Below, one piece after another: positions 28,101-34,357 of a stretch of DNA of 64,000 nt (positions are counted from its first letter, which is position 1; each line of letters opens with the position of its first letter). The notes below the pieces were generated by a model, which did not search any database, was not told the origin of the DNA, and saw nothing but the letters and a program-made list of their open reading frames with translations. This stretch comes from Saprospira grandis DSM 2844. GTDB lineage: Bacteria > Bacteroidota > Bacteroidia > Chitinophagales > Saprospiraceae. The translations under genes were made by a program, and so were the position numbers. The stretch covers positions 3,726,614 through 3,790,613 of the forward strand of contig NZ_JH719942.1 in the NCBI RefSeq assembly GCF_000275825.1, read 5' to 3'.

Positions 28101-29641
28101 ATGGCCCACAACCCACAAGCAATGACCCACTTTGTGAGGGCCAAACGCTAACGCTTTTTGCCAACCCACCAGCTACTGGCTTTAACTACAATTACCAATG
28201 GACCGGCCCCAACGGCTTTAGCTCTACCCTAGCCAACCCGACTAGAAGTAATATGCAAGCCGCCGATGAAGGCTTCTATATCGTAACGATTAGCCCGCAA
28301 GGTGCTCCTGGTTGCTCTTCTACCGATAGTGTGTTTGTAGATATGAATGTAGTACCGCCTCCCGTTGTTGCCGTAAATGCTCCGCTTTGTGCCACCGGCC
28401 AAGCTGTATTTACCCTAGATAACCCCGGCGATTATAGCGGGACGAACTTTGACTATCAATGGTTCTTTAACGGAACTTCTATTGGTCCAAATAACGATAC
28501 CCTGATCATCAATAATATCGATACCGCCAATTCTGGCGATTATACGATGATTATTACTGTAGATGGTTGCCGCGATACTTCTGCCGCCCCCTTGGCCGTA
28601 GTCGTTAATCCGCTTCCGCTAGCCTTTACGCCTTTGGCAAGCACGCCTTGCCAAGATAGTACCCTAGATCTAGATGCTAATCCAGATCCCGCTTCTACTT
28701 ATACTTACCAATGGACCGGCCCCAACGGCTTTAGCTCTACTTTAGGTACGCCCAGTATTAGCCCCGCTGGCCTAACCGCCGCAGGTAGCTATACCGTTAC
28801 GGTTACCGACCAAAATAGCTGTACCGCTACTGGCTCAGTTACCGCTAGCATTATTCCTACTCCACAAACGCCTAGCTTGTCTTTCAATGAGCCGCTTTGT
28901 TTGGATGATGTCCTAGAATTGACCGATAGCACCATCTATAACCCCTCTGCGGTTTATAATTGGTTCTTGGCCGATAGCAGTACGCAACAAAACTTTATGG
29001 GCCAGTTGGTGGTGGTCGATGCTCTTGAAGGATTCTATAGCTTGTCGGTAACGGAAAATGGTTGCCCCTCTCGCCTAGATAGTATTGAGGTGCTCTATGA
29101 ACCCGCCCCCGATGCCCTAGATGATGCCTTTACACTCAATTTCCGCGACTCCATCACGGGAATGGATGTGACAATCAATGATGCCGTTCGACCAAATGCT
29201 AGCGTTCAATTGGTCAATCCACCACTACACGGAATTACTCAGCTCAACAGCAATAATACCTTTGATTATGTGCCCGATCGCCTCTATTTTGGTATCGACT
29301 CTTTCACTTATGAGGTTTGTGACGCTACTTGTCCCACCATCTGTGATACGGCCCTAGTGGTCCTCGATATCCAATATGAAGAGCGCTGCCTCATGCCGAA
29401 TGGTCTTTCTCCAAACGGCGATGGAATCAATGACGAGATCTTTATTGTCTGCGATGAAGAGTATCCCAATATGCAAATCCGCATTTACTCTCGCTGGGGC
29501 AATATGGTCTATGAAGGCGAACCTACCGGCTTTAATGGCCAGTTCAAGGGCTCCGACCTACCCGATGGTACCTATTTCTATATCCTAGATTATGGAGACG
29601 GCACTGACCCCTCTACCGGATATATTATTATTCATCGATAG
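19118..29641 (+). CDS. Giant secreted HYR-repeat adhesin with type IX (type B) sorting domain
   Basis: 3507 residues. Signal peptide (LIILAVFCLSAVSIPLTVWG, cleaved near residue 29). Then a P-domain-like beta sandwich (about 45-190: DIGFELVSPTGT, YWGENPAGSWTLNVIHDGG). About 33 HYR-like repeats of 80-90 residues follow (about 195-2990). Each has CQNITVYLDxxG, DNGSTDNC, a Tyr/Phe-Asp-Cys strand, DASGNxDSCQA and a VxDTxAP linker. Regular cysteine pairs suggest one disulphide or more per repeat, and Asp/Asn-rich loops suggest calcium binding. Four Ig/PKD-like domains (about 2993-3325), a cadherin-like domain (about 3328-3415) and a CHU_C/gliding-motility-type sorting domain (PNGLSPNGDGINDEIF to the end) finish the chain. 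By family knowledge this architecture belongs to surface filaments carried by type IX secretion, such as SprB-like adhesins. Role in gliding or prey capture is inference. Confidence 0.92.
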   Translation: MSNRPLQQLIILAVFCLSAVSIPLTVWGQTVQRCVTGNTVTASGTASSGAVIFSSPGDFAPGQQIADVEVELTWSVVPNACGSGVGGTVDLSDIGFELVSPTGTVVRLVQTAAQGGATYSGATAVNSLVTTFAFGGAVQGASPAAGTYAAAQSLSAYWGENPAGSWTLNVIHDGGGSSPVCVENLCIQLSACTPGSLAALCQATASVALDASGNHSYEFIDVDNGSDTTCYLQSAVFSPATASCTDVGAGLVTVQMTLTDRLGNSDFCFTDVTVQDVTAPEIDACTAYPSVWDTIYLDNTGVGAYDAAAAIVATDACGVSNELVSQQVNFPFTFGPVRNFDCSNKGTNNIFFQAADPSGNVQTFGPINGCRARVVVFDTIAPTALCQDTTVYLDNTGNATIDGSFIDDGSNDICTPSNLLQYQVNGATTVTYNASNIVASPNNVTLTVVEAQSAAQGGSNTATCSALVTVLDTTVPTAICRNLTIDLDPAGNATLLADSVGILSTDNSGSPLSFSYSGGATTVSYDCSNLGINTVTIIVADPSGNLDSCTATITVRDTTAPTVICQPATIYLDNNGQASLAATDVDNGSSDVCDPSPTLLIDGQATLNYGCGQLGAGNTVTLTVEDASANIDSCQSVVTVLDTVAPVANCQNITVYLDASGQVLVNAADVNNTGTPSSDNCGIVNEYINNQASLSFDCSAVGAVQTVSYLVEDASGNLDSCQADITVLDTLAPAAICQNISVSLDPVSGQVVVNAADIDNGSSDNCPAFVLRINGQTAVTYDCSQLGNNTATLVIEDASGNLDSCQAIVEVLDQTAPDMQCQASISLPLDASGQATVVPADIDNGSTDNCTVLNLTVNGQPSLSFDCTQLNNNTVWLIGTDGSSNVDSCSTIVNVQDTTSPVAQCLNIDAYLDAVGLATVVPADVDDNSTDNCAIINYTVNNGGQVNFSCTDIGAQTVTLEVTDANANANSCAATVTVRDTFAPDALCRTRPLNVSLNPSGQVAVLATSIDSASTDNCGTTNLQLNGAGQVNFDCDDLGSNTVNLVVSDNAGNADSCTATVVVNDNQFPLALCQADTAILDQNGEATLYPIDIIDPASGDNCAIVDSTINNAASQLYDCSSLTILTGTPVLATLEITDAAGNPSSCQSQITVLDTIAPNAICRNITVVLNSTGQAVVSGTDIDGGSTDNCAITTYFIDGANSVTYGCADIGTNSAQLIVEDASGNRDTCTATVTVTDNQLPRALCQNITVYLDINGQAVVNAVDIDGGSSDNCSPITLLINNQPSFTYTCAQAGLTVNAQLSVEDPSGNVSFCTAQVTVRDTIAPQANCNSPIDIFLNSSGTATVTAAQVNGGSTDNCGVTAVSLSGSNTQTFDCSQIGVNTVTLIVRDAAANVDSCVATINVSDQLAPTADCRNILAYLDNNGQVVVSTSDVDNGSDDNCGTPALSFLNGLDTVIYSCANLGSPNLLSLVATDSTGNADTCQSLVTVLDTLAPVARCQNISVQLDAVTGQVTVQAIDVDAGSTDNCGTLSYLINGQNSLSYDCSSLGQDTVTLSVTDGQGLISSCQAIITVEDLTPPTMQCQNINAYLDASGSVTILPSDIDNGTSDNCGLLSLTINRQASVSVSCAVAGPNVFTLYATDVNGNEDSCQAIVTIIDTIAPTAICQNIDVYLDINGDARVLPSDIDNGSNDNCTIVNYLINGSSFVDYTCLEIGSNTVSLVVEDAAGLQDSCQATVTVHDTLPPTMVCRTPLFRNLDNNGQLVIQYFTLDNGSNDACGIQNYALSQDTFDCSHIGANTVMLYATDFNGNTDSCSSTLNIQDATAPMASCQNVQLLLDSSGTVVLYPQQLDDGSTDNCAVAYFEVNNQDSLILDCTNIGSQFLTLTVYDSSNIQASCFSNVTVFDSMPPVAVCQSITVQLDAAGNVTVGATDLDGGSTDNCAINSILFDDGTASRSFDCSQLGANTANIVVTDANGNRDTCSAIITVEDVTDPIASCQAATVYVDANGLAQIDPAVIDNNSSDACGIDSMVVSPAQLNCSNIAAPVSVTLTVFDPSGNSNSCTTNLVVQDTLPPTMICQNATVYVDQNGFVNVPASVIDGGSIDACGPVSLAINGASNQIYTCDSLGLRTAILTATDIYGNSDTCQAQLTVLDTVAPDAICRAPFEAFLDGNTGLATVQAPQADSASSDNCSLDPSSYLLNGQTALTFDCTDAGTNQNVVLTVTDSSGTSSTCSTEIIVRDTTAPVANCRATLSVNLDAINGLATVNASTLNNNSTDVCAPPLSYLINGQPSYQYSCSEIGNNTATLTVTDPTGNFSTCTTQVTVNDVTSPNAQCNFNVQVQLDTSGQLVVQGIDLDNGSSDNCGVTTYLINGQASQTFDCSNIGNTLVTLTVQDSSGNPSSCSSVVNVQDTIAPVAVCPTTPVDVYLDSSGIVQVAAATIDSASYDNCGIQTYLINNTSAQSYTCQNIGLNGATLIVRDPSNQQASCAVDVNVLDTIAPLAICQDVTVTLNATTGQGTVDATSLDNGSTDNCGINSYQINGQAQASFDCSNAGVNVVTLTVTDNQGTTSQCLSNVTVVDNSQPTISCTNGNVYLDLNGDVSVLPTDFATGNDACGILSWTIDSLPQRLYDCSAIGQTFQDTIRASDPSGNTASCLTQITVLDTIAPQANCRNITVQLDSFGNVNIAAVQMDNNSNDNCSITTYLINNQPSISFNCADTGQNIATLTVVDPAGNRDSCQATITVEDNIAPVVICQNITVQLNANGTVTVPATSVDNGSSDACGPLSYTINGQTAITYNCTNIGSNQVQLEVIDANGNASTCQATITVEDNLAPAVSCQAFTLYLDNGGNGTVRPVDVVDMSNSSDNCSIFAYTVNGSTTGVNYSCADIGQDTVMVIATDFSNNADTCYAAVTIVDTTAPVVNCNNILVNLTASGVDTLSAQQLGVNTNDACGIDTVLISPQVITCADIGVVPVTVTAIDVNGVSSTCISDVTVVLDGPQPTSNDPLCEGQTLTLFANPPATGFNYNYQWTGPNGFSSTLANPTRSNMQAADEGFYIVTISPQGAPGCSSTDSVFVDMNVVPPPVVAVNAPLCATGQAVFTLDNPGDYSGTNFDYQWFFNGTSIGPNNDTLIINNIDTANSGDYTMIITVDGCRDTSAAPLAVVVNPLPLAFTPLASTPCQDSTLDLDANPDPASTYTYQWTGPNGFSSTLGTPSISPAGLTAAGSYTVTVTDQNSCTATGSVTASIIPTPQTPSLSFNEPLCLDDVLELTDSTIYNPSAVYNWFLADSSTQQNFMGQLVVVDALEGFYSLSVTENGCPSRLDSIEVLYEPAPDALDDAFTLNFRDSITGMDVTINDAVRPNASVQLVNPPLHGITQLNSNNTFDYVPDRLYFGIDSFTYEVCDATCPTICDTALVVLDIQYEERCLMPNGLSPNGDGINDEIFIVCDEEYPNMQIRIYSRWGNMVYEGEPTGFNGQFKGSDLPDGTYFYILDYGDGTDPSTGYIIIHR

Positions 29642-29656
29642 GCCTGCTGCCAATAG

Positions 29657-29692
29657 AAAAAAGACCACTACGCTTTAGTAGTGGTCTTTTTT
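29657..29692 (+). terminator. Rho-independent terminator of the adhesin gene
   Basis: Perfect stem AAAAAGACCACTAC / GTAGTGGTCTTTTT with loop GCTTTA and extra T residues, 15 bases after the stop codon. Confidence 0.9.
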
Positions 29693-29723
29693 TATGCCCA
29701 AAAACAGACAAATGATAGGGCTT

Positions 29724-29856
29724 TGGGGCCTCCCGCAGCAAGCTGCGGGCGCTACGTTCGGCAGCTCGCTATTCGCTCGGCCCTGCGGCGCTTGCAGCGC
29801 CTGGGTCTGCGGCTGCGCCGCACTGCCTACCATCGCTAGGCCGCCTAGGGGCGCCT
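29724..29856 (+). repeat. GC-rich intergenic mosaic repeat, type B, forward
   Basis: Starts GGGGCCTCCCGCAGC, has GGCGCTACGTTCGGCAGC and the core GCTCGCTATTCGCTCGGCCC, ends CATCGCTAGGCC. Immediately after it (29853-29874) is the palindrome GCCTAGGGCCAAGGCCCTAG-GC, a relative of the ends of the MITE-like elements. Confidence 0.8.
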
Positions 29857-29891
29857 AGGGCCAAGGCCCTAGGCTTCTCAGTTTTATGGAC

Positions 29892-30839
29892 CTAAAACAG
29901 CTTTTTGCTCCTAAAGAAGAGGACCAAAATAATAGAAATAAGCACCGCAATGCCCATTAAGGCCCAAAAGGCATTGGGATGCTGCATCATGGGCAAACTG
30001 ACGTTCATCCCATAAAAACTGGCCACCAAGGTAGGCACCATCAACACAATGGTAATGACGGTGAGCCGCTTCATGACTTCATTCAAATTATTAGAAATCA
30101 TAGAGGCTAGGGCCTCCATGGTGCCCCCCAAAATATTGGAGTAAATATGGGCCATCTCCAAGGCTTGGCGGTTATCAATGAGGATGTCCTCAAAGAGGTC
30201 TTCTTTTTCCTCATCGCCCCGAATACCCAAAAAATTGGTCCGCTGGATCTTACTCATCAACTGATTGATGGTGGTGAGCTCGGTAACAAAATAAACCAAC
30301 GACTTTTCTAAATTGAGCAACTTCTTGAGGTCCCGATTTTTAGAAGATTCATAAACCTCTTGCTCCACCACATTTCTACGGACGTTAATATCTTTGAGGC
30401 AGCGCAAATAGGCATAGACGTTTTGTTCCAAAATTTGCAAAACAAATAAGGAGGGGTCCATAGGATCAAAGTCCTTGACCTTTTGGCCCAAAAAGCTCTG
30501 CAAGACCGAGTTTTCATAAGAAGAAATGCTAATAAAATAGTCGGGGGTCCAGATCAGGCCCATGGGCACCGTAATATAAAGGGTGCGCTCTTCGGTGCTA
30601 TGGTCATTGAGCACTGGCGTATTTAAGATAATGAGCTTGGCCTCATCGCTAAACTCGAAACGGGTCCGTTCATCAATATCCAAAGGGTCGGTCAGATAAT
30701 CGAGGTCTAGCTCTAGCTCTTCGGCTAGGGCTTCTATGCTGGCAATATTGAAGGGCGGCGAAATATTGACCCAGCAGGGGGCCTGCATTTCGTTGAGCTC
30801 TTGCAATTTTCGGTCTTCTAGGCGGTAATAACGAATCAT
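29892..30839 (-). CDS. corA: CorA-family magnesium/divalent metal ion transporter
   Basis: 315 residues. The cytoplasmic N-terminal funnel domain (about 1-240) contains the family pattern WVNISPP..LAEELELDLDYLTDPLDIDERTRFEFSDEAKLIILNTP. The long helix is followed by two C-terminal membrane helices; the first ends in the selectivity motif YGMNV (in LVASFYGMNVSLP) and the second is the stretch AFWALMGIAVLISIILVLFF. A short positive tail (RSKKLF) closes it. Pentameric uptake channel for Mg2+ or Co2+/Ni2+ in the inner membrane. A separate gene; -7 box upstream. Confidence 0.93.
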   Translation of the reverse strand: MIRYYRLEDRKLQELNEMQAPCWVNISPPFNIASIEALAEELELDLDYLTDPLDIDERTRFEFSDEAKLIILNTPVLNDHSTEERTLYITVPMGLIWTPDYFISISSYENSVLQSFLGQKVKDFDPMDPSLFVLQILEQNVYAYLRCLKDINVRRNVVEQEVYESSKNRDLKKLLNLEKSLVYFVTELTTINQLMSKIQRTNFLGIRGDEEKEDLFEDILIDNRQALEMAHIYSNILGGTMEALASMISNNLNEVMKRLTVITIVLMVPTLVASFYGMNVSLPMMQHPNAFWALMGIAVLISIILVLFFRSKKLF

Positions 30840-30862
30840 TTGGTCACATTTTTCAGAAGCTC

Positions 30863-30870
30863 CAAACTTA
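30863..30870 (-). promoter_or_regulatory. Candidate -7 box of corA
   Basis: On the minus strand TAAGTTTG matches TAnnTTTG, 23 bases before the start codon. No clear -33 TTG at the usual distance. Confidence 0.35.
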
Positions 30871-30990
30871 CAATAAACTTTAGGCTCTAGCTTATTTACC
30901 CATTACTTTTTAAACAAGTTTTAAGGAAAAGCCCAAATTTTTAAATACATAGAATAGTTTGTACTTTTAGCTAGTTGTTTTCTTTGCTTA

Positions 30991-31155
30991 GGCGGCCAAG
31001 CCGCCGCCAAGGCGCACAGCGCCTCGGCTGAGGGATGGACAGCAGTGGCCGAAGGCCAGACCCAGCTTTTTTGAGCAAAGCGAAAAAAGCGCAGGGCCGA
31101 GCGAATAGCGAGCTGTGAAACAGCCCGACCCGAGCCGAAGGCGAGGGGCAGCCCC
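30991..31155 (-). repeat. GC-rich intergenic mosaic repeat, type A, reverse
   Basis: On the minus strand starts GGGGCTGCCCC, GGGTCGGGCTGTTTCACAGC, core GCTCGCTATTCGCTCGGCCC, a GCTTTTTT..AAAAAGC hairpin, and ends ATCCCTCAGCCGAGGCGC plus hairpins. It fills most of the 353-bp gap between corA and the thioredoxin-fold gene. Confidence 0.85.
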
Positions 31156-31192
31156 AAAAAAGAATCAAAAAAAATCAGTAAAAAAAAGATAG

Positions 31193-32566
31193 ATGTCAAA
31201 AAGTTGGATGTTTTTGCTCCTACTGCTTGCGGGTGGTTTGAGCGCACAAAAAAAAATGAGTTTGGAAGTGGAGCTAGCCGCTGATTGTGAGCTAGAAAAT
31301 TTGCAGCTCTTTCAGTGGACCGGCACGCAGGTGGAGCCTTTTAGTGCGATGGAGCTGACGAGCTCGAAATCGGCCAAACGCTATAGTTATACTGGGGCTT
31401 TGGAGGAAGGAAACTATTATTTGGGGACCTCGCTCAACCAGATGCGGCCGCTTTATTTGGGCAATGAAAAAAAGGTAATTTTGACGGGCGTCTGTGAAGA
31501 TATTAACGCCTATGAAATAAAAAAATCGAAGACGAATCAGGCTTTTGTGGCCATGTTGGATAGTATTCAGGGGCAAACTTCTAGTTTTTTCGCCCTAATT
31601 TCGGCTTACAAGCAAAACGTAAATGAGCCCAAAGTGCTAGCGGATTTGGATAAAAAGCTGGAGGCTTTGGATTATCGCCGCAAGTCATATTTGCTGGAAT
31701 TGAAGAAGGAGCAGCCCGAATTGGCTAAAATTGTGGGCTTGTATACCTATTTGTCTTATCAGAATAATAAAAGTTCGGCGGAGCAAAGAGAGGGCGATTA
31801 TTTGGCCCAAACTTATTTTCAGTTTACGGACCTTTCTGATGGGACCTTCAAGCGGATTCCCTTCTTTTATGAGGCGATTAAAAGCTATGCGACTAATGTG
31901 AGTCGGGTGGGCTTATCGGCGGAAGAAGTGCAGGCTTATTTGGACAAAACTTTGGATGCGGTGGGGCAGGAGAGTCCTCATCATCAATCGGCTTTGTTGG
32001 GCGTGGCCTTTGGCTTGTTGTCGGCTCAGCAAAAAGAATTATTTGTGCAATATGCCGAGCGTTACCAGAAAATTCATGGCGGAAAATCGGAAGTATTGGA
32101 TAATTTTATTCAGCAGCAGATCATTCAGGTTCGTGGAGCGGCTCCTATTGGTGGTTTGGCGCCTGATTTTGAGGTAGCTACGCCAGAGGGCAAAATGCTC
32201 AAGTTATCGGATTTGCGCGGCAAAGTGCTATTGGTTGATTTTTGGGCCAGTTGGTGTGGTCCTTGTCGCCGCGAGAACCCGAATGTGCGCAAAGTTTATG
32301 AAAAATATAAAGACCAGGGCTTTGAAATTTTGGGCGTTTCCTTGGATAATAATCGGGATCGTTGGCTCAAGGCCATTGAAAAAGATCAGTTGACTTGGCA
32401 TCATGTTTCTGATTTGAAGGGCTGGAGTTCTGGACCGGCAAAACTATATGGCGTTCGGGGCATTCCCTTTACCCTTTTATTGGATGCAGAGGGCCGAGTA
32501 TTGGCCAAAAATTTAAGAGGGCCAGCATTGGAAGCGAAGTTGGCTGAACTTTTTGAAAAAAAATAG
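31193..32566 (+). CDS. Exported thioredoxin-fold protein (TlpA/ResA-like, DUF4369-type N-terminus)
   Basis: 457 residues with a signal peptide (MFLLLLLAGGLSA). The N-terminal two thirds (about 20-310) is a beta-rich then helical region typical of Bacteroidota redoxins with a DUF4369-like domain. The C-terminal TlpA/AhpC-like thioredoxin domain (about 320-457) has the active site WASWCGPC (Cys355, Cys358), followed by ILGVSLDNNRDRW and a cis-Pro region VRGIPFTLLLD. It should act as a thiol-disulphide oxidoreductase in the periplasm. Its stop is 1 base from the start of the downstream ABC ATPase, so the two are likely co-transcribed and coupled. Confidence 0.88.
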   Translation: MSKSWMFLLLLLAGGLSAQKKMSLEVELAADCELENLQLFQWTGTQVEPFSAMELTSSKSAKRYSYTGALEEGNYYLGTSLNQMRPLYLGNEKKVILTGVCEDINAYEIKKSKTNQAFVAMLDSIQGQTSSFFALISAYKQNVNEPKVLADLDKKLEALDYRRKSYLLELKKEQPELAKIVGLYTYLSYQNNKSSAEQREGDYLAQTYFQFTDLSDGTFKRIPFFYEAIKSYATNVSRVGLSAEEVQAYLDKTLDAVGQESPHHQSALLGVAFGLLSAQQKELFVQYAERYQKIHGGKSEVLDNFIQQQIIQVRGAAPIGGLAPDFEVATPEGKMLKLSDLRGKVLLVDFWASWCGPCRRENPNVRKVYEKYKDQGFEILGVSLDNNRDRWLKAIEKDQLTWHHVSDLKGWSSGPAKLYGVRGIPFTLLLDAEGRVLAKNLRGPALEAKLAELFEKK

Positions 32567-32567
32567 G

Positions 32568-33206
32568 ATGTTTCAATTTTCAAATTTAATTCCGCTCCCC
32601 TTAGCCGAAAAAGATTTATCGAGCTCTGAAGTTTGGGGTTGTGATTGGGCCCTAGCCGAGGGCACTGCTTATTTTTTGGAGGCGCCATCGGGGAGAGGCA
32701 AAACCACATTTCAGCATTTGCTCTATGGTTTGCGTCAGGATTATAGCGGTCAGATTTCATGGAAAGGCCAAGATATTCGACAATTTTCTGCGGAAGATTG
32801 GGCCGTTTTGCGGCAAAAGGAATTGGCCATTATTTTTCAGGATTTGCGTTTGTTTCCCCAGCTCAGCATGGCCGAAAACCTCATCCTCAAGCAGGAATTG
32901 AATCCCGCCATGGATCTGGACCAACTCAAAGCTGCTGCTGAAGAACTGGACATGATGGAGCATTGGGATCGGCCCACGGGCCTCTTATCTTATGGGCAAA
33001 AGCAGCGGATTGCGATCATTCGTGCGCTCAGTCAGCCGTTTTCTCTTTTGTTGATGGATGAACCCTTTGCGCATTTGGATCAAGAAAATATTCGCCGGGC
33101 TTGCCAACTGATTCAGCGCCGTTGCGAGGAAGAAAAGGCCAGCTTTTTAATTGCCAGTTTGGGCGACGATTATTTTTTGAACTACGACAAAACCATTCGC
33201 CTTTAG
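32568..33206 (+). CDS. ABC transporter ATP-binding protein (LolD/FtsE-like)
   Basis: 212 residues. Walker A EAPSGRGKTT, Q-loop IFQDLRLFPQLSMAENL, signature SYGQKQRIAIIRAL (SYGQ in place of the usual LSGGQ), Walker B LLLMDEPFAHLD and no clear switch His near the end (IASLGDDYFLN). The ATG at 32568 directly follows the stop of the thioredoxin-fold gene. Most similar in type to short LolD/MacB-like ATPases. No membrane partner gene is adjacent, so the permease must be elsewhere. The atypical signature and missing switch His weaken certainty that it hydrolyses ATP normally. Confidence 0.8.
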   Translation: MFQFSNLIPLPLAEKDLSSSEVWGCDWALAEGTAYFLEAPSGRGKTTFQHLLYGLRQDYSGQISWKGQDIRQFSAEDWAVLRQKELAIIFQDLRLFPQLSMAENLILKQELNPAMDLDQLKAAAEELDMMEHWDRPTGLLSYGQKQRIAIIRALSQPFSLLLMDEPFAHLDQENIRRACQLIQRRCEEEKASFLIASLGDDYFLNYDKTIRL

Positions 33207-33212
33207 GGGCTT

Positions 33213-33248
33213 GCGGCAGGAGAACAAAAGTTTTTCTGCCGCTTTTTT
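33213..33248 (+). terminator. Rho-independent terminator after the ABC ATPase gene
   Basis: GCGGCAG / CTGCCGC stem with a 16-nt loop that itself can pair, followed by six T. It lies just before the CAT-like gene, 12 bases from its ATG. Confidence 0.7.
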
Positions 33249-33259
33249 AAGCCAAGAAA

Positions 33260-33880
33260 ATGAACTATTTAGATATAGAAAATTGGAACCGAAAAGAACT
33301 TTTTGATCATTTTCGGAAATTTCAGGACCCCAGTTTTGCGCTAACGGTAGAGATGGACCTGACAAAAACCTATGCAAGGAGCAAGGCCGAAAAGCAATCC
33401 ATTTTTTTGTTGTATTTGCATGCTTGTCTGCGCGCCATCAATCAAATAGAGCCCTTAAAATATCGGATAGAAGGCGATCGGGTCCGAATTTACGAGCGCA
33501 TAGATGTTTCGGCCACCATTGCTCGGCCCGATCAGAGTTTTGGTTTTTCTTATGTGGAGTATACAGAGGATTTTTCGCTTTTTTCGCAGCGTTTTCGTTT
33601 AGAAAAAGAGCGGATATTTAATTCGCGCAATTTATTTCCGCCTCGGAGCAGTTTGGGTTGCATTTATTGTTCTGCTGTTCCTTGGCTGCATTTCAAGGCG
33701 CATAAAGAGCCCTTTATGGGCGACAAAGACATGAGTGTTCCGCATTTATCTTTTGGTAAAATTTTGCTGCGGGGCGAAAAAATGATCATGCCCTTGGCCA
33801 TCAGCGTCAATCATGCTTTGCTCGATGGCTATCATATTGGGCAATTTATAGAGCGCTTTCAATTATTTTTGGATCAGTAA
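33260..33880 (+). CDS. Chloramphenicol acetyltransferase-like protein
   Basis: 206 residues, the usual length of type A CATs (about 210-220). Motifs: WNRKELFDHFRKFQDPSFALTVEMDLT at the start, FSYVEYTEDFSLF, SLGCIYCSAVPWLHF, and the catalytic NHALLDGYHIGQF with His185 in the H-x-x-x-D-G position. The family uses acetyl-CoA to acetylate a hydroxyl group; many environmental CAT homologues have other acceptors, so resistance is not implied. All key residues are present. It is preceded directly by a terminator and followed by a short chimeric repeat. Confidence 0.85.
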   Translation: MNYLDIENWNRKELFDHFRKFQDPSFALTVEMDLTKTYARSKAEKQSIFLLYLHACLRAINQIEPLKYRIEGDRVRIYERIDVSATIARPDQSFGFSYVEYTEDFSLFSQRFRLEKERIFNSRNLFPPRSSLGCIYCSAVPWLHFKAHKEPFMGDKDMSVPHLSFGKILLRGEKMIMPLAISVNHALLDGYHIGQFIERFQLFLDQ

Positions 33881-33885
33881 TTTTT

Positions 33886-33966
33886 GGGGCCTCCGCAGCT
33901 TTGCTGCGGCGCTACGCTTTGGGGCTCGCTGTTCGCCCGACCCAAGCGAAGCGCAGGGGCAGCCCC
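33886..33966. repeat. 81-bp chimeric mosaic repeat, type B start joined to type A end
   Basis: Begins GGGGCCTCCGCAGC (type B start, forward) and ends GGGGCAGCCCC (type A start, reverse), sharing one copy of the core (GGGGCTCGCTGTTCGCCC). It is the shortest member and lies just upstream of the CRISPR operon. Confidence 0.75.
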
Positions 33967-34044
33967 AAAAAAAACAGAAAAAAATAAAATATTCTAGATA
34001 GGCTGGACAGCTACTTCCTTTTTTGTGAAAAAGAAAGGCAAAAC

Positions 34045-34074
34045 TTGCTTTTTTTGGTTTGGAAAGTTAATTTG
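34045..34074 (+). promoter_or_regulatory. Candidate promoter of the type III-B operon or of a short leader RNA
   Basis: TTG at 34045-34047, a 19-bp spacer, then TTAATTTG at 34067-34074, one mismatch from TAnnTTTG. It would start RNA near 34081, about 110 nt before cmr1a and about 55 nt before the terminator hairpin at 34135. Confidence 0.35.
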
Positions 34075-34134
34075 GGGGAACCTAAAGACAAAATAGATAA
34101 ATCGTGCGAAAAAATATTTATACATAATATAATT

Positions 34135-34172
34135 GGGCTAGTCGAAGTATGTGCTTCGGCCAGCCCTTTTTT
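34135..34172 (+). terminator. Terminator hairpin 22 bases before cmr1a
   Basis: GGGCTAGTCGAAG paired with CTTCGGCCAGCCC (two mismatches), 5-nt loop and seven T. No gene lies between it and the CAT-like gene 255 bp upstream, so it would end a short RNA of about 90 nt or act as an attenuator for the CRISPR operon. Confidence 0.7.
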
Positions 34173-34177
34173 TGTAG

Positions 34178-34357
34178 CAAAAACTAAAAGCTTATGCACA
34201 GAATCACTTTTGAATGCGAGACCATTACGCCCATGTTTATGGCTGGGGCCGATGGAAAAACGCCAGAGCTTCGAGCGCCAAGTATAAAAGGGGCGCTGCG
34301 GTTTTGGTGGCGCGCACTTAATGGGCATTTGGAGTTGGAGGAGTTGAAGGAGAGGGA
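34178..34357 (+). repeat. Direct repeat, copy 1 (180 bp, 178 identical): start of cmr1a
   Basis: Begins CAAAAACTAAAAGCTTATG, 16 bases before the start codon, and covers the first 54 codons. Copy 2 is 37225-37404. The two mismatches are at 34296 (C for T, Leu codon first position) and 34340 (G for A, Glu third position), both silent. After 34357 the two genes share no obvious similarity at base level. Distance between copies is 3047 bp. Confidence 0.95.

Noticed and set aside
33260..33880. Mobile antibiotic-resistance gene
   Set aside because: The CAT-like protein has the catalytic His, but composition matches its neighbours and no mobile element gene is present. Environmental homologues often have other substrates.
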